50,167 nt of DNA from Bacteroidota bacterium (GCA_021812985.1 JAKAMG010000021.1:1-50167); one strand, 5' to 3'. Shown: positions 23,987-32,228, counted from the first letter of the stretch. Numbers and translations: made by a program. The notes: a model not told the origin generated them from the sequence alone.

Positions 23987-25270
23987 ATGAAAGTTCTCGT
24001 TCTAAATTCCGGAAGTTCGTCTGTAAAGTACCAGTTCATAGACTTAAAGGACCGCTCAGTCCTGGCGAAGGGGCTGATCGATCGCATCGGGATGAGCGAC
24101 TCCGTTGTCACTCACGAACGATACGATGGTGACAAGGTTAAGATCAGCGCAGAGGTGCTCGATCACCAGACTGCGATTGAATACGTTCTTGCTGTCCTGT
24201 TAAGCAAGAATCACGGCGTGATAAAGGACAAGTCTGAAATAGACGCGGTCGGCCACAGGGTTGTTCACGGCGGTGAAAGCTTTTCGGAAAGCGTACTGGT
24301 GGACGAAAAGGTCATGGACGAGGTGAGGGAAAACATAGAGCTTGCCCCGCTCCACAACCCACACAACCTGCGCGGCATACAGGCGGTGCTGAAGCATCTC
24401 CCTGGTACTCCACAGGTCGCGGTGTTTGACACGGCGTTTCACCAGAAGATGCCTCCGCAGGCCTTCCTGTACGGTATCCCCTACCTGTTATACCGCCGCT
24501 ACAAGATTCGCAGATATGGATTCCATGGCACCTCCCACTACTATGTTTCCCGCAGGGCGGCTGAACTGACAGGAAAGCCTATCGAGAAACTGAAGATCAT
24601 TACTGCGCATCTCGGAAACGGCTGCAGCATGGCGGCCGTGGACGGCGGAATTTCGGTTGATACTTCGATGGGTTTTACGCCACTCGAAGGGCTTCTGATG
24701 GGAACGCGCAGCGGCGACCTCGATCCTCAGATAATTTTGCACATCGTCGGAAGGGAGGGGCTTTCGCTCGCCGAGGCCAACACGCTCCTCAACAAACATA
24801 GCGGTCTCCTCGGCATATCGGGGCTGACGAGCGACATGCGAGAAATTATATCCGAGATGAAAGCCGGGAACAAGCAGGCCGAACTTGCGTTCCAGGTGTT
24901 TGCCTACAGGATAAAGAAATACCTCGGTTCATACGCTGCCGTTATGGGAGGCGTAGACGTGATCGTGTTCACGGGAGGCATCGGTGAGAACAGCCCTGAT
25001 GTTCGGGCCGAAAGCTGTAAGGGACTCGAATTTCTTGGCGTCAAGATAGACAACGAGAAAAACTACTCCGCCGAAAAAGAGAAAGTCATCAGCGCGGATT
25101 CATCTAAAGTTAAAGTATTCGCCCTCCCTACTAATGAAGAGCTTGTAATAGCGCTCGACACGGAAAGGATAGTCGAAGCCGCCGTGCGTTCTTCGAGCCG
25201 CCCTGACAAGCGAGGGGACGGAATTTCTTCCGCAAAGGTGGAAAATGAAAAAGCTAATCTTAATCGCTAG
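23987..25270 (+). CDS. ackA: Acetate kinase
   Basis: The start at ATG 23987 fits the family N-terminus MKVLVLNSGSSSVKYQ; an upstream GTG at 23969 would add six residues. The 427-residue protein contains the expected blocks: VGHRVVHGGESF, AVFDTAFH, YGFHGTSH, AHLGNGCSMAAVDGG, GTRSGDLDP and FTGGIGENS. It interconverts acetate and ATP with acetyl phosphate and ADP. The C-terminus is about 25 polar residues longer than usual, ending NEKANLNR, and this tail overlaps the next small gene. No phosphotransacetylase gene is adjacent. Confidence 0.96.
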   Translation: MKVLVLNSGSSSVKYQFIDLKDRSVLAKGLIDRIGMSDSVVTHERYDGDKVKISAEVLDHQTAIEYVLAVLLSKNHGVIKDKSEIDAVGHRVVHGGESFSESVLVDEKVMDEVRENIELAPLHNPHNLRGIQAVLKHLPGTPQVAVFDTAFHQKMPPQAFLYGIPYLLYRRYKIRRYGFHGTSHYYVSRRAAELTGKPIEKLKIITAHLGNGCSMAAVDGGISVDTSMGFTPLEGLLMGTRSGDLDPQIILHIVGREGLSLAEANTLLNKHSGLLGISGLTSDMREIISEMKAGNKQAELAFQVFAYRIKKYLGSYAAVMGGVDVIVFTGGIGENSPDVRAESCKGLEFLGVKIDNEKNYSAEKEKVISADSSKVKVFALPTNEELVIALDTERIVEAAVRSSSRPDKRGDGISSAKVENEKANLNR

Positions 25271-25394
25271 CGCGGTTGCCATAGCCGCTGGAATCGCATA
25301 CGTCGTCGTGAAGACCGTCGAAGAGCTTAAGTTCGAAGAGGAAGAGGATCTGACATCGGCAGATGTCGAGTCGCAGTTGCTACAGCACGAGTAG
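25245..25394 (+). CDS. 49-residue single-helix membrane protein
   Basis: An ATG at 25245, within the end of ackA in another frame, follows AGGTGG with good spacing and opens a 49-codon frame. The start MKKLILIASAVAIAAGIAYV is a single hydrophobic helix with two lysines at the cytoplasmic side. It is followed by a very acidic segment (EELKFEEEEDL) and a polar end. Codons in the part beyond ackA match local usage. I do not recognise the family. It could be a small membrane anchor; there is no evidence for a particular partner. Confidence 0.7.
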   Translation: MKKLILIASAVAIAAGIAYVVVKTVEELKFEEEEDLTSADVESQLLQHE

Positions 25395-25398
25395 AGCC

Positions 25399-26178
25399 GT
25401 GATCCCAAGACTAATAGGCGTAGTACATCTCCTCCCTCTTCCCGGTTCTCCGGGGTACGCCGGTTCATTCGACGAAATAATCTCCCGCTCGCTCAACGAC
25501 TGTAAAGCCTATCTTGAAGGCGGCATCGACGGCCTCATCGTTGAGAATTTCGGAGATGTGCCTTTTACGGGCGGAAGTGTCCCGCCGATCGTCATCGCTT
25601 CAATGACAAGGCTGACTGCTGAAATGAAAAGGCATTTCCCTGAAGTGCATTTCGGAGTCAATGTTCTCCGCAATGACGCCGAGTCAGCGCTGAGCATAGC
25701 ATACGCAGTAGGCGCAGAGTTCATTAGGGTAAATGTCCACATCGGCGCTGTCGTGGCCGACCAGGGAATAATTCAGGGCAAGGCGTACGACACTCTGCGA
25801 CTGAGGAAGAATCTCGGATCCGGCATTCGGATTCTTGCAGATGTCAGCGTAAAACACTCGGCACAAATTGGGGCCTACGGTATAGAAACCCAGGCCGCCG
25901 ACGCGCTGGAACGTGGTCTCGCCGACGCGATAGTTGTCAGCGGTTCCAGGACCGGCGAAGCGGTGAACATGAAGGAGCTTCAGCTACTCCGCTCTTCCTT
26001 CCCCAATGCCAGGATTGTGATAGGCAGCGGGGCAGACGGCAGGAATGTCAAGGCTCTTCTCAAATATGCCGACAGCGTAATCATTGGAACATCGGTGAAG
26101 GTCGGCGGCGTGACCTCGAACCCGGTGGACCCAAGACGCCTGAAAGACTTCGTCCGAGCCGCGTCTAGTTCCAAATAA
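25399..26178 (+). CDS. BtpA/SgcQ-family TIM-barrel protein
   Basis: The GTG at 25399 matches the family N-terminus (IPRLIGVVHLLPLPGSPGY) and gives 259 residues; a longer version from ATG 25363 would lie inside the small gene upstream. Conserved blocks include GGIDGLIVENFGDVPF, FGVNVLRND, ADVSVKHS, ADAIVVSGSRTG and IGSGADGRNVKALLKYADS, which give a phosphate-binding TIM-barrel pattern. BtpA was first described as a photosystem I biogenesis factor, but the family is widespread in non-phototrophs with unknown activity. No photosynthesis gene is seen here. Confidence 0.88.
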   Translation: MIPRLIGVVHLLPLPGSPGYAGSFDEIISRSLNDCKAYLEGGIDGLIVENFGDVPFTGGSVPPIVIASMTRLTAEMKRHFPEVHFGVNVLRNDAESALSIAYAVGAEFIRVNVHIGAVVADQGIIQGKAYDTLRLRKNLGSGIRILADVSVKHSAQIGAYGIETQAADALERGLADAIVVSGSRTGEAVNMKELQLLRSSFPNARIVIGSGADGRNVKALLKYADSVIIGTSVKVGGVTSNPVDPRRLKDFVRAASSSK

Positions 26179-26193
26179 GCGGCGGATAATAAC

Positions 26194-26217
26194 GCCGGAA
26201 TTCCGCCCGGCTGTTTT
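26194..26217 (+). terminator. Possible terminator after btpA-family gene
   Basis: A five-base-pair all-GC stem (GCCGG with CCGGC, eight-base loop) is followed by TGTTTT, 15 bases after the stop codon. The stem is short, so this is only a fair candidate. Confidence 0.4.
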
Positions 26218-26275
26218 CCAGTCTTTACAAGATCCACAATGCAGCCATCCACTTTCATCGACAGAGGGATAATTG

Positions 26276-26304
26276 TTGCCTGTCCGTGGCAATCTGTTTA
26301 TTTT
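26276..26304 (+). promoter_or_regulatory. Candidate promoter for the antiporter-mscS pair (leaderless?)
   Basis: TTGCCT (26276-26281) and TATTTT (26299-26304) are separated by 17 bases; each matches the sigma-70 consensus at four of six positions. The -10-like element ends eight bases before the ATG at 26313, so transcription would begin within a base or two of the start codon. The ATG has no Shine-Dalgarno, which fits a leaderless message. Confidence 0.35.
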
Positions 26305-26312
26305 CATTTAAC

Positions 26313-27674
26313 ATGGTTGCCGAGCTGTTGCAGATATTTCATCACTATGCGTATGAGGCGGCGGCGTTTCTCGCTGGCGCGGATGCAGGCGTAAGGGTCC
26401 TGGTCTACCTGATCCTAATCCTCGCCGGGGCGAAACTTGGCGCCGAGCTTTTTGAGAGAATCGGCCAGCCCGCGGTCCTTGGTGAACTGATTGCCGGAGT
26501 GATCCTCGGAAACCTGACGCTTATCAACGGGCACTGGGACTTCTTTGAGCCTCTTCGCGCGACGGTCCTGACGGACCATGCCGCAATCGGGATAGACATG
26601 CTTGCGAAGATCGGTATTATACTTCTTCTTTTCGAGGTGGGTCTCGAATCGAGCGTGAGCGACATGAGGCGCGTGGGAATTTCATCGTTCCTCGTCGCAA
26701 CCATCGGCGTGATAGTGCCGTTCGTTCTCGGCTATTTTGTGTCAACGCTCTTCGTGACGAAAGTCCCGCCTGAGATACTAGCGGTGTCGCCGGGCTTCAG
26801 TGTTCATAACATACACATCTTCATAGGGGCGACGCTTTGCGCAACAAGCGTTGGGATCACCGCCAGGGTCTTCAAGGACATGGGGCGAATTCAGATGCCG
26901 GAGGCGAGGATAGTCCTCGGGGCGGCCGTAATCGACGATGTGCTCGGCCTGATCATACTCGCCACGGTCTCTGCTATGATTTCCTCTGCAGAGACTGGCG
27001 CGGGACTTTCGTTCTTTGAAATTGCGAAGCTGACGCTAATAGCGATAGGCTTCCTGGCGGGGGCGCTTATAGTTGGAACGTACCTCGTGCCTCGGCTTAC
27101 GAAGATAGCCGCCAAATTCAGAACTCAGGGGCTGATGCTTATAACGGCTGTCCTGATTTGTTTCGGACTTTCAGCACTGGCCAGCGAGGCGGGTTTGGCT
27201 CCGATAGTCGGAGCCTTCGCGGCGGGACTCATACTCGAAGAGATTCATTTCAAGGAGTTCGGCCCGAATGCAGGCATTAGAAGTCTTATCCAGCCTGTCA
27301 CGACGATATTCGTCCCGATCTTCTTTGTGCTGATGGGAATACAAGTTAGGCTCGAAAGCTTCGTCATGCCCTCGATCATCGGCATATCTGCGGGTCTGAT
27401 CCTCGCCGCCATCATAGGTAAACAGGCCTGCGGACTCTTTGTGAGAGAAAAGGGGGTGGATCGAATGACTATCGGGCTTGGCATGATACCTAGAGGTGAA
27501 GTGGGACTGATATTCGCCAGCATAGGAAAAGGACTGGGGGTCGTCAACGACGAACTCTTTTCCGCAGTGGTCATTATGGTTATTGTGACGACGTTCGTTA
27601 CCCCTCCTCTTCTCAAATGGTCTGTAGCGAGGGCTGAAAAAAGGTCACGACAAATGAAGGAATCAGACTTGTGA
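26313..27674 (+). CDS. CPA2-family monovalent cation:proton antiporter
   Basis: The start is taken at ATG 26313 (453 residues); a GTG at 26286 is possible, but neither has a Shine-Dalgarno. The protein has about twelve hydrophobic segments and the Na+/H+ exchanger (KefB/GerN-type) pattern: GQPAVLGELIAGVILGN, LLFEVGLESSV, the ATLCATSVGITARVF discontinuous helix and the ion-binding aspartates in AVIDDVLGLIIL. Near the C-terminus are MIPRGEVGLIFASIG and ITTF-like helices. No nucleotide-binding domain is attached. It exchanges Na+ or K+ for H+; the exact ion is uncertain. The stop overlaps the MscS gene start (GTGA), suggesting a joint ion and osmotic role. Confidence 0.9.
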   Translation: MVAELLQIFHHYAYEAAAFLAGADAGVRVLVYLILILAGAKLGAELFERIGQPAVLGELIAGVILGNLTLINGHWDFFEPLRATVLTDHAAIGIDMLAKIGIILLLFEVGLESSVSDMRRVGISSFLVATIGVIVPFVLGYFVSTLFVTKVPPEILAVSPGFSVHNIHIFIGATLCATSVGITARVFKDMGRIQMPEARIVLGAAVIDDVLGLIILATVSAMISSAETGAGLSFFEIAKLTLIAIGFLAGALIVGTYLVPRLTKIAAKFRTQGLMLITAVLICFGLSALASEAGLAPIVGAFAAGLILEEIHFKEFGPNAGIRSLIQPVTTIFVPIFFVLMGIQVRLESFVMPSIIGISAGLILAAIIGKQACGLFVREKGVDRMTIGLGMIPRGEVGLIFASIGKGLGVVNDELFSAVVIMVIVTTFVTPPLLKWSVARAEKRSRQMKESDL

Positions 27675-29071
27675 GGATACAGGGAGTCTCTGAACGAATT
27701 GCCGGTTCGCTGGGATTGTTTCCCGCACTTCTGCAGTTGAAAGAGTCCAAGCCGGGCGCGGCGTCACCGGCGGCGGATTCCGCTGTCGGCGCCATCGGCA
27801 AGGGGATAGACTCGATACTTTCAGAACCGTCAAGACTCAACTACTTCTTCCTCCACGGTGGATTATTCCTGTTCTTGACCCTGTTGCTTGTGCTGGTCAT
27901 CAAGTTCATAAACCGCGTCGCGGTGCGAATGTACGGAGTCGTGAGGCGGAACCGTGGCGTTCTGATAAGGCCGATCAAGATAAGGAACCTGGATCTGATC
28001 ACGCTTGACCAGCTGACAACGGCCGCGTTCAAGTCGGTGAAGGTGGTCAGGTGGGTCCTGATAATATTCTCTTTCTATTTGTATCTGACCCTTGCCTTCA
28101 GCCTTTTCGTCTGGACCCAGATTGTCGCGCAGAAGCTCCTGGGATACTTCGTGACGCCTCTCGTCGGGATTGGAAGCGGGATATTGTCCTACCTGCCGAA
28201 CCTGTTCTACATTATCGTCGTCGCGGTCGTCGCGCGCTACTTTCTCAAACTGATGAAGCTCATCTTCTCAAAGGTGGAAGATGGCACGATTGACATTCCG
28301 CTGATCGCTCCTGAATTGGCAAGACCGACGTATCAGATAGCTGCGTTTCTCCTCGTTGTGTTCGTCGCAGTCATGATCTTTCCTTACCTCCCCGGCTCCC
28401 AAAGTGCCGCCGCGAGGGGCATCTCCATCTTCCTTGCTCTTCTTCTTTCGCTTGGTTCATCCTCCGCCGTTTCAAACATAATCGCGGGGGTCGTTATAAC
28501 TTACATGCGTTCTTTCAGGATAGGCGACAGAGTGAAGATCAATGAGACGCTGGGCGATATCGTGGAACACAATTTTCTGGTAACCAGGGTAAGGACCACG
28601 AAGAATGAGGAGATCACCATACCGAACTCGGTGGTCCTGAGCGGACACATCACTAATTATTCCGCCATAATCCGGGGCGGAAGCTCGCTTGTCCTCTACA
28701 CGAGCGTAACGATTGGATATGATGCTCCCTGGCGGCAGGTCCACGAGCTCCTTATCAACGCGGCGCTCGCGACCGGCAAGATACTCTCTGACCCCAGGCC
28801 GTTTGTCCTCCAGACTGCGCTTAACGATTTTTATGTCTCTTACCAGATTAACGCCTACACGGAATCTCCGGGGGAGATGCAGAACATTTATTCTGAGTTG
28901 CACCAGAACATCCAGAATAAGTTTTTTGAAGCGGGGGTGGAAATTGCTTCGCCGCACTATTATTCGCTTCGTGACGGCAATCGGCGGGCGATACCCGATC
29001 AGTTTGTTGAAGATGGCTACAAGTCACCGCCGTTCAAGGTAAGTCTAGACAAAGGCGATTTGAAGGGGTGA
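27671..29071 (+). CDS. MscS-family mechanosensitive channel
   Basis: This 466-residue protein starts at a GTG overlapping the antiporter stop. After a polar lead of about 50 residues there are membrane segments near 60-78, 120-145, 160-200 and 215-240. The MscS core includes a pore-lining-like helix (ISIFLALLLSLGSSSAVSN) and the beta domain FRIGDRVKINETLGDIVEH with TIPNSVVLSGHITNYS. The C-terminus is the vestibule domain. Such channels release solutes on hypo-osmotic shock. Coupling to a cation antiporter is notable but its meaning is inferred. Confidence 0.9.
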   Translation: MRIQGVSERIAGSLGLFPALLQLKESKPGAASPAADSAVGAIGKGIDSILSEPSRLNYFFLHGGLFLFLTLLLVLVIKFINRVAVRMYGVVRRNRGVLIRPIKIRNLDLITLDQLTTAAFKSVKVVRWVLIIFSFYLYLTLAFSLFVWTQIVAQKLLGYFVTPLVGIGSGILSYLPNLFYIIVVAVVARYFLKLMKLIFSKVEDGTIDIPLIAPELARPTYQIAAFLLVVFVAVMIFPYLPGSQSAAARGISIFLALLLSLGSSSAVSNIIAGVVITYMRSFRIGDRVKINETLGDIVEHNFLVTRVRTTKNEEITIPNSVVLSGHITNYSAIIRGGSSLVLYTSVTIGYDAPWRQVHELLINAALATGKILSDPRPFVLQTALNDFYVSYQINAYTESPGEMQNIYSELHQNIQNKFFEAGVEIASPHYYSLRDGNRRAIPDQFVEDGYKSPPFKVSLDKGDLKG

Positions 29072-29278
29072 CAGGCATTGACGGGCTCCTAGCCGGTTCG
29101 TTTTTAGCCCGGTTGGCGGGAAGACTCGTCGACCATTGGGTATAATGTTAATGAAATGGGCCGGATTGGTGGTCATTTGACGCCAGAGAGGAATATTCAG
29201 AATCCTCGTTCCTTTCTGTCCTGAGGGGTGGCCGATGGGTGGTATATGGGGCGGGATGCTTCAAGGGCAATCCTATTC

Positions 29279-29307
29279 TTGATTAACTTCCCCCGACCGG
29301 TTATATT
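29279..29307 (+). promoter_or_regulatory. Sigma-70-like promoter of the DUF177-rpmF-plsX-fab operon
   Basis: TTGATT at 29279-29284 and TATATT at 29302-29307 are separated by exactly 17 bases, matching the consensus at four and five of six positions. The expected start near 29314 would give a leader of about 120 bases before the DUF177 gene, including the inverted repeat at 29373-29407. Confidence 0.55.
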
Positions 29308-29372
29308 AATTTGCTTTTTTCGCTAAATATGCGGTTTTGCAGTTATTTCAAAACGCTGGGCGAGAAAATCGA

Positions 29373-29407
29373 ATGGCAGGCCGAAGTTCTTGTGTGTGGC
29401 CTGCCAT
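29373..29407 (+). repeat. Ten-base perfect inverted repeat in the DUF177 leader
   Basis: ATGGCAGGCC (29373-29382) and GGCCTGCCAT (29398-29407) form a perfect ten-pair stem with a 15-base loop, ending 27 bases before the start codon. There is no T run after it, so it is not a simple terminator. It could be an mRNA stem affecting translation, a protein site, or a processing site. Confidence 0.6.
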
Positions 29408-29434
29408 GCAGCATTACGAAGAGATAATCGACGC

Positions 29435-29950
29435 ATGAAGATAAATATTTCGAACCTCTCGGAAGGAACTCACAATTACGAGTTTGAGGAGAACCCTTCC
29501 GCGATTGAGCTGGATGAGCGCTTTTCGAAGCAGGTGATTGTAAGGGTCGAAATTGAGAAGCGCAGAAGACAGCTTTTTTTAACCGGTCACGTGAAGACGG
29601 CGGGGACATTCTGCTGCGACCGCTGCCTCGACGACTTCGAAAAGAATGTCGATGTCGATTATCGCATGACGTATGTCTACGAGAAGCCCGACGACGGCGA
29701 GCTGGAAGGCTCACCTGAAGAGGGTGACGAGATAACTGTGATACATGAAAGCACGAACGAGATTGACATCGCTGAGGACGTGAGGGAGTACATTTTACTC
29801 TCCGTTCCTATGAAGCTCCTGTGCAGGGATGACTGCGCGGGGCTTTGCGGCAACTGCGGTGCGAACCTGAACCGCGAGACTTGCGTTTGTCCGAAATCGG
29901 ACATCGATCCCAGATGGGAAGAACTTAAGAAGATTATCAATAAAAATTAG
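29435..29950 (+). CDS. yceD: DUF177 (YceD) family protein
   Basis: The start is set at ATG 29435 by the family N-terminus (MKINISNLSEGTHNYEFEE), giving 171 residues; further upstream sequence in frame does not look coding. It contains the two cysteine clusters of DUF177: FCCDRCLDDF near residue 70 and CRDDCAGLCGNCGANLNRE with CVC near the end, flanking an acidic middle. The protein is required in some organisms for 23S rRNA accumulation and ribosome assembly. It is followed after 15 bases by rpmF, the near-universal arrangement. Confidence 0.92.
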   Translation: MKINISNLSEGTHNYEFEENPSAIELDERFSKQVIVRVEIEKRRRQLFLTGHVKTAGTFCCDRCLDDFEKNVDVDYRMTYVYEKPDDGELEGSPEEGDEITVIHESTNEIDIAEDVREYILLSVPMKLLCRDDCAGLCGNCGANLNRETCVCPKSDIDPRWEELKKIINKN

Positions 29951-29965
29951 TATTAAGGAGCAGAC

Positions 29966-30148
29966 ATGCCAAATCCCAAAAGACGGCATTCGAAATCTAG
30001 AGGCGCCAAGAGGCGTACCCACTACAAAGCCACGGCCCCCGCGGTCTCGGAGTGCCCACACTGCCACGAACCCAAACTCCCGCACCGCGCTTGCCCCAAC
30101 TGCGGTTATTATGCCGGTAGAGTAGCGTTCATCCCCAAGGGCGCTTGA
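29966..30148 (+). CDS. rpmF: 50S ribosomal protein L32
   Basis: The 60-residue protein begins MPNPKRRHSKSRGAKRRTHY and has the zinc-type cysteine pairs CPHC and CPNC around KLPHRA, then YYAGRVAFIPKGA. This is the full-length, zinc-binding (C+) form of L32. AAGGAG eight bases before the ATG supports the start. It lies between the DUF177 gene and plsX as in many bacteria. Confidence 0.97.
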   Translation: MPNPKRRHSKSRGAKRRTHYKATAPAVSECPHCHEPKLPHRACPNCGYYAGRVAFIPKGA

Positions 30149-30159
30149 CGTCGCCAGCA

Positions 30160-30200
30160 ATTTGGAATTTCAAATTCTCAATTCAGAATTTTAAGTTCGC
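30160..30200. repeat. AT-rich low-complexity spacer between rpmF and plsX
   Basis: The spacer contains repeated AATTT/AATTC words, including a 13-base palindrome GAATTTCAAATTC. It contrasts with the GC-rich genes on both sides. No terminator T-tract is seen. It may separate ribosomal-protein expression from fatty-acid expression, or be a mobile or degenerate intergenic element; neither is shown. Confidence 0.45.
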
Positions 30201-30213
30201 TTAGAATTGTCAG

Positions 30214-31224
30214 ATGCGAATAGCGCTTGATGCCATGGGCGGTGACGAGGCCCCGCTCAAGATAGTCGAAGGAGGAGTGCAGGCTCTCAGAGAGTCCGGC
30301 AACCGCTTCGAGCTTGTCCTCGTCGGCCGTAAGGATGCCATAGAGAAAGAATTGTCGCGCCTCTCCGTGCCGGGGCTCAACCTTTCGATAGTCCACGCGA
30401 GTGAAGTGATAGAGATGCACGAGACGCCAAACACGGCGCTCAAGCAGAAGCGGGACTCGTCGATAGTCGTCGGATCCAACCTGCACAAAGAGAAGAAAGT
30501 CGACGCGTTTGTCAGCGCCGGCAACACGGGTGCGTTCATGGCCGCTTCCACGCTTATACTCGGACGTCTCAAGGGTGTCGGTCGCCCCGCCGTCGGCACG
30601 CCGCTTCCCACCGTGAAAGGAACCTGTTTCCTTATCGACTCCGGAGCGAATTCCGATAGCCGTCCGCAGCACCTCCTCGAGTTCGGCGTGATGGGCTCGA
30701 TATACGCGAGAGAAATTCTGAGGAAGGAAAATCCGACTGTCGGCCTCCTCAATATCGGGGAAGAAAGCTCTAAGGGAAACGAGCTGGCCCAGGCCGCATA
30801 TCCCCTTCTCGAGAAGAGCGGTTTGAATTTTATCGGCAACGTCGAAGGAAGGGATATCTTTGCCGGGAAGGCTGATGTTATTCTCTGCGATGGATTCGTG
30901 GGGAACATAGTGTTGAAATTCGCCGAGAGCATATTGCCAACTTTGAAGAATAGATTCATGTCATATGCGTCCGGAAATCCACTCAAGCTGGTTTGGGCGG
31001 GGTTGATGTCTCGGACGCTTAAGAAAGTGTTGAAAGGCTTCAGCTATGAAGTCCAGGGGGGCGCACCTCTGCTCGGAGTCGACGGCATACCAATCATAGG
31101 GCACGGAAGCTCATCCGTACTCGCCGTCAAGAACATGGTGCTAAGGGCAGAGGAAATGGCCAATCGCAATATCAGCAGGCTAATAGAAAACTCAATCACT
31201 CAAATCGAAACCAAGGCCGAGTAA
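30214..31224 (+). CDS. plsX: Phosphate acyltransferase PlsX
   Basis: The 336-residue protein starts MRIALDAMGGDEAPLKIVEG, the PlsX signature, and continues with AFVSAGNTGAFMAASTLILG, LLNIGEESSKGNELAQAAYP and VLCDGFVGNIVLKFAES-like segments. PlsX makes acyl-phosphate from acyl-ACP for phospholipid synthesis. The ATG at 30214 has no Shine-Dalgarno; a TAGAAT hexamer ends six bases before it, so a leaderless transcript from an internal promoter is possible. fabH begins immediately after its stop. Confidence 0.96.
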   Translation: MRIALDAMGGDEAPLKIVEGGVQALRESGNRFELVLVGRKDAIEKELSRLSVPGLNLSIVHASEVIEMHETPNTALKQKRDSSIVVGSNLHKEKKVDAFVSAGNTGAFMAASTLILGRLKGVGRPAVGTPLPTVKGTCFLIDSGANSDSRPQHLLEFGVMGSIYAREILRKENPTVGLLNIGEESSKGNELAQAAYPLLEKSGLNFIGNVEGRDIFAGKADVILCDGFVGNIVLKFAESILPTLKNRFMSYASGNPLKLVWAGLMSRTLKKVLKGFSYEVQGGAPLLGVDGIPIIGHGSSSVLAVKNMVLRAEEMANRNISRLIENSITQIETKAE

Positions 31225-32226
31225 ATGCCAAAGCGCGCAGTCATTACCGGCGTGGGTCATTATGTGCCCGAAGACAGGCTGACCAACGCGGATCTGGAGA
31301 AAATGGTCGATACCACTGATGAGTGGATCAGAACAAGAACCGGAATAGTAGAGCGTAGAATACTTAAGAAGGGGGCCACCAGCGACCTGGCCGCCGGAGC
31401 CATCAGGGATCTCTTGGCGAAGAAGAAGATGTCTGCAGAGGAAATTGACGTGATCGTGGTTGCCACCGTGACTCCGGATATGTTTTTTCCTTCAACCGCT
31501 TGCGTGATTCAGGAGAAGATCGGCGCTAAAAAAGCGTGGGGGTTTGATCTCTCCGGCGCGTGTTCCGGATTCGTCTTCGCCCTTGTGACTGGGTCTCAGT
31601 TCATCCTGACTGGTGCTTACAAGAAGGTCGTTGTTGTCGGCGCCGACAAGATGTCTTCCATTACAGATTATACAGACCGGTCGAACTGCATCCTTTTCGG
31701 AGATGCTGGCGCGGCCGTGCTCCTCGAGCCGTCTGAAGACGAAGGGTATGGCATACTAGACCATATCGTCCACTGCGACGGTTCCGGCGGGCCGTACCTT
31801 AATATGCTCGGTGGCGGTAGCCTTAATCCGCCAACGCATGAGACCGTCGACAGGAAGATGCATTACCTCTATCAGGATGGAAAGGCGGTGTTCAAGGTGG
31901 CTGTCGTCGGAATGGCTGACGTCTCCTACGAAATCATGCAGAGGAATAATCTGACAGGGAAGGACGTAGACTGGCTCGTCCCCCATCAGGCGAATAAGCG
32001 TATTATAGACGCGACTGCCAACCGGATGGAACTTGACAGCTCAAAAGTGATGCTTAACATCGACAGGTATGGGAACACCACGGCGGCGACGATCCCGCTC
32101 TGTCTCTCGGAATATTTTTCTAACGGCCAGCTCAGGAAAGGGCAGAATCTAGTCCTGTCCGCCTTCGGCGCCGGTTACACGTGGGGCTCGGTACTTGTAA
32201 AATGGGCTTTTGACAAGGTCGACTGA
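31225..32226 (+). CDS. fabH: 3-oxoacyl-ACP synthase III (FabH)
   Basis: The 333-residue enzyme condenses an acyl-CoA primer with malonyl-ACP to start fatty-acid synthesis. The catalytic triad is visible: Cys113 in LSGACSGFVFAL, His254 in VPHQANKRI and Asn284 in RYGNTTAATIP. The N-terminus (ITGVGHYVPEDRLTN) and TDEWIRTRTGIVERR are typical. It starts directly after the plsX stop and is followed after two bases by fabD. Confidence 0.97.
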   Translation: MPKRAVITGVGHYVPEDRLTNADLEKMVDTTDEWIRTRTGIVERRILKKGATSDLAAGAIRDLLAKKKMSAEEIDVIVVATVTPDMFFPSTACVIQEKIGAKKAWGFDLSGACSGFVFALVTGSQFILTGAYKKVVVVGADKMSSITDYTDRSNCILFGDAGAAVLLEPSEDEGYGILDHIVHCDGSGGPYLNMLGGGSLNPPTHETVDRKMHYLYQDGKAVFKVAVVGMADVSYEIMQRNNLTGKDVDWLVPHQANKRIIDATANRMELDSSKVMLNIDRYGNTTAATIPLCLSEYFSNGQLRKGQNLVLSAFGAGYTWGSVLVKWAFDKVD

Positions 32227-32228
32227 GA

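Larger units (their letters stand above)
29072..29434 (+). other. 363-base intergenic region with promoter and leader hairpin
   Basis: No convincing gene lies here. A perfect TATAAT at 29141-29146 has no matching -35 at normal spacing. The stronger promoter candidate is at 29279-29307, and a ten-base inverted repeat lies at 29373-29407; both are listed separately. A 21-codon frame from 29373 ends in an ATGA overlap with the DUF177 start, but its codons do not look coding. The first 60 bases hold only weak GGCT/AGCC stems before a run of five T, so termination after mscS is uncertain. Confidence 0.6.

Noticed and set aside
29141-29146. A perfect TATAAT in the mscS-DUF177 spacer
   Set aside because: No TTGACA-like element lies 16-18 bases upstream and no TGn extension is present; the promoter at 29279-29307 is better formed.
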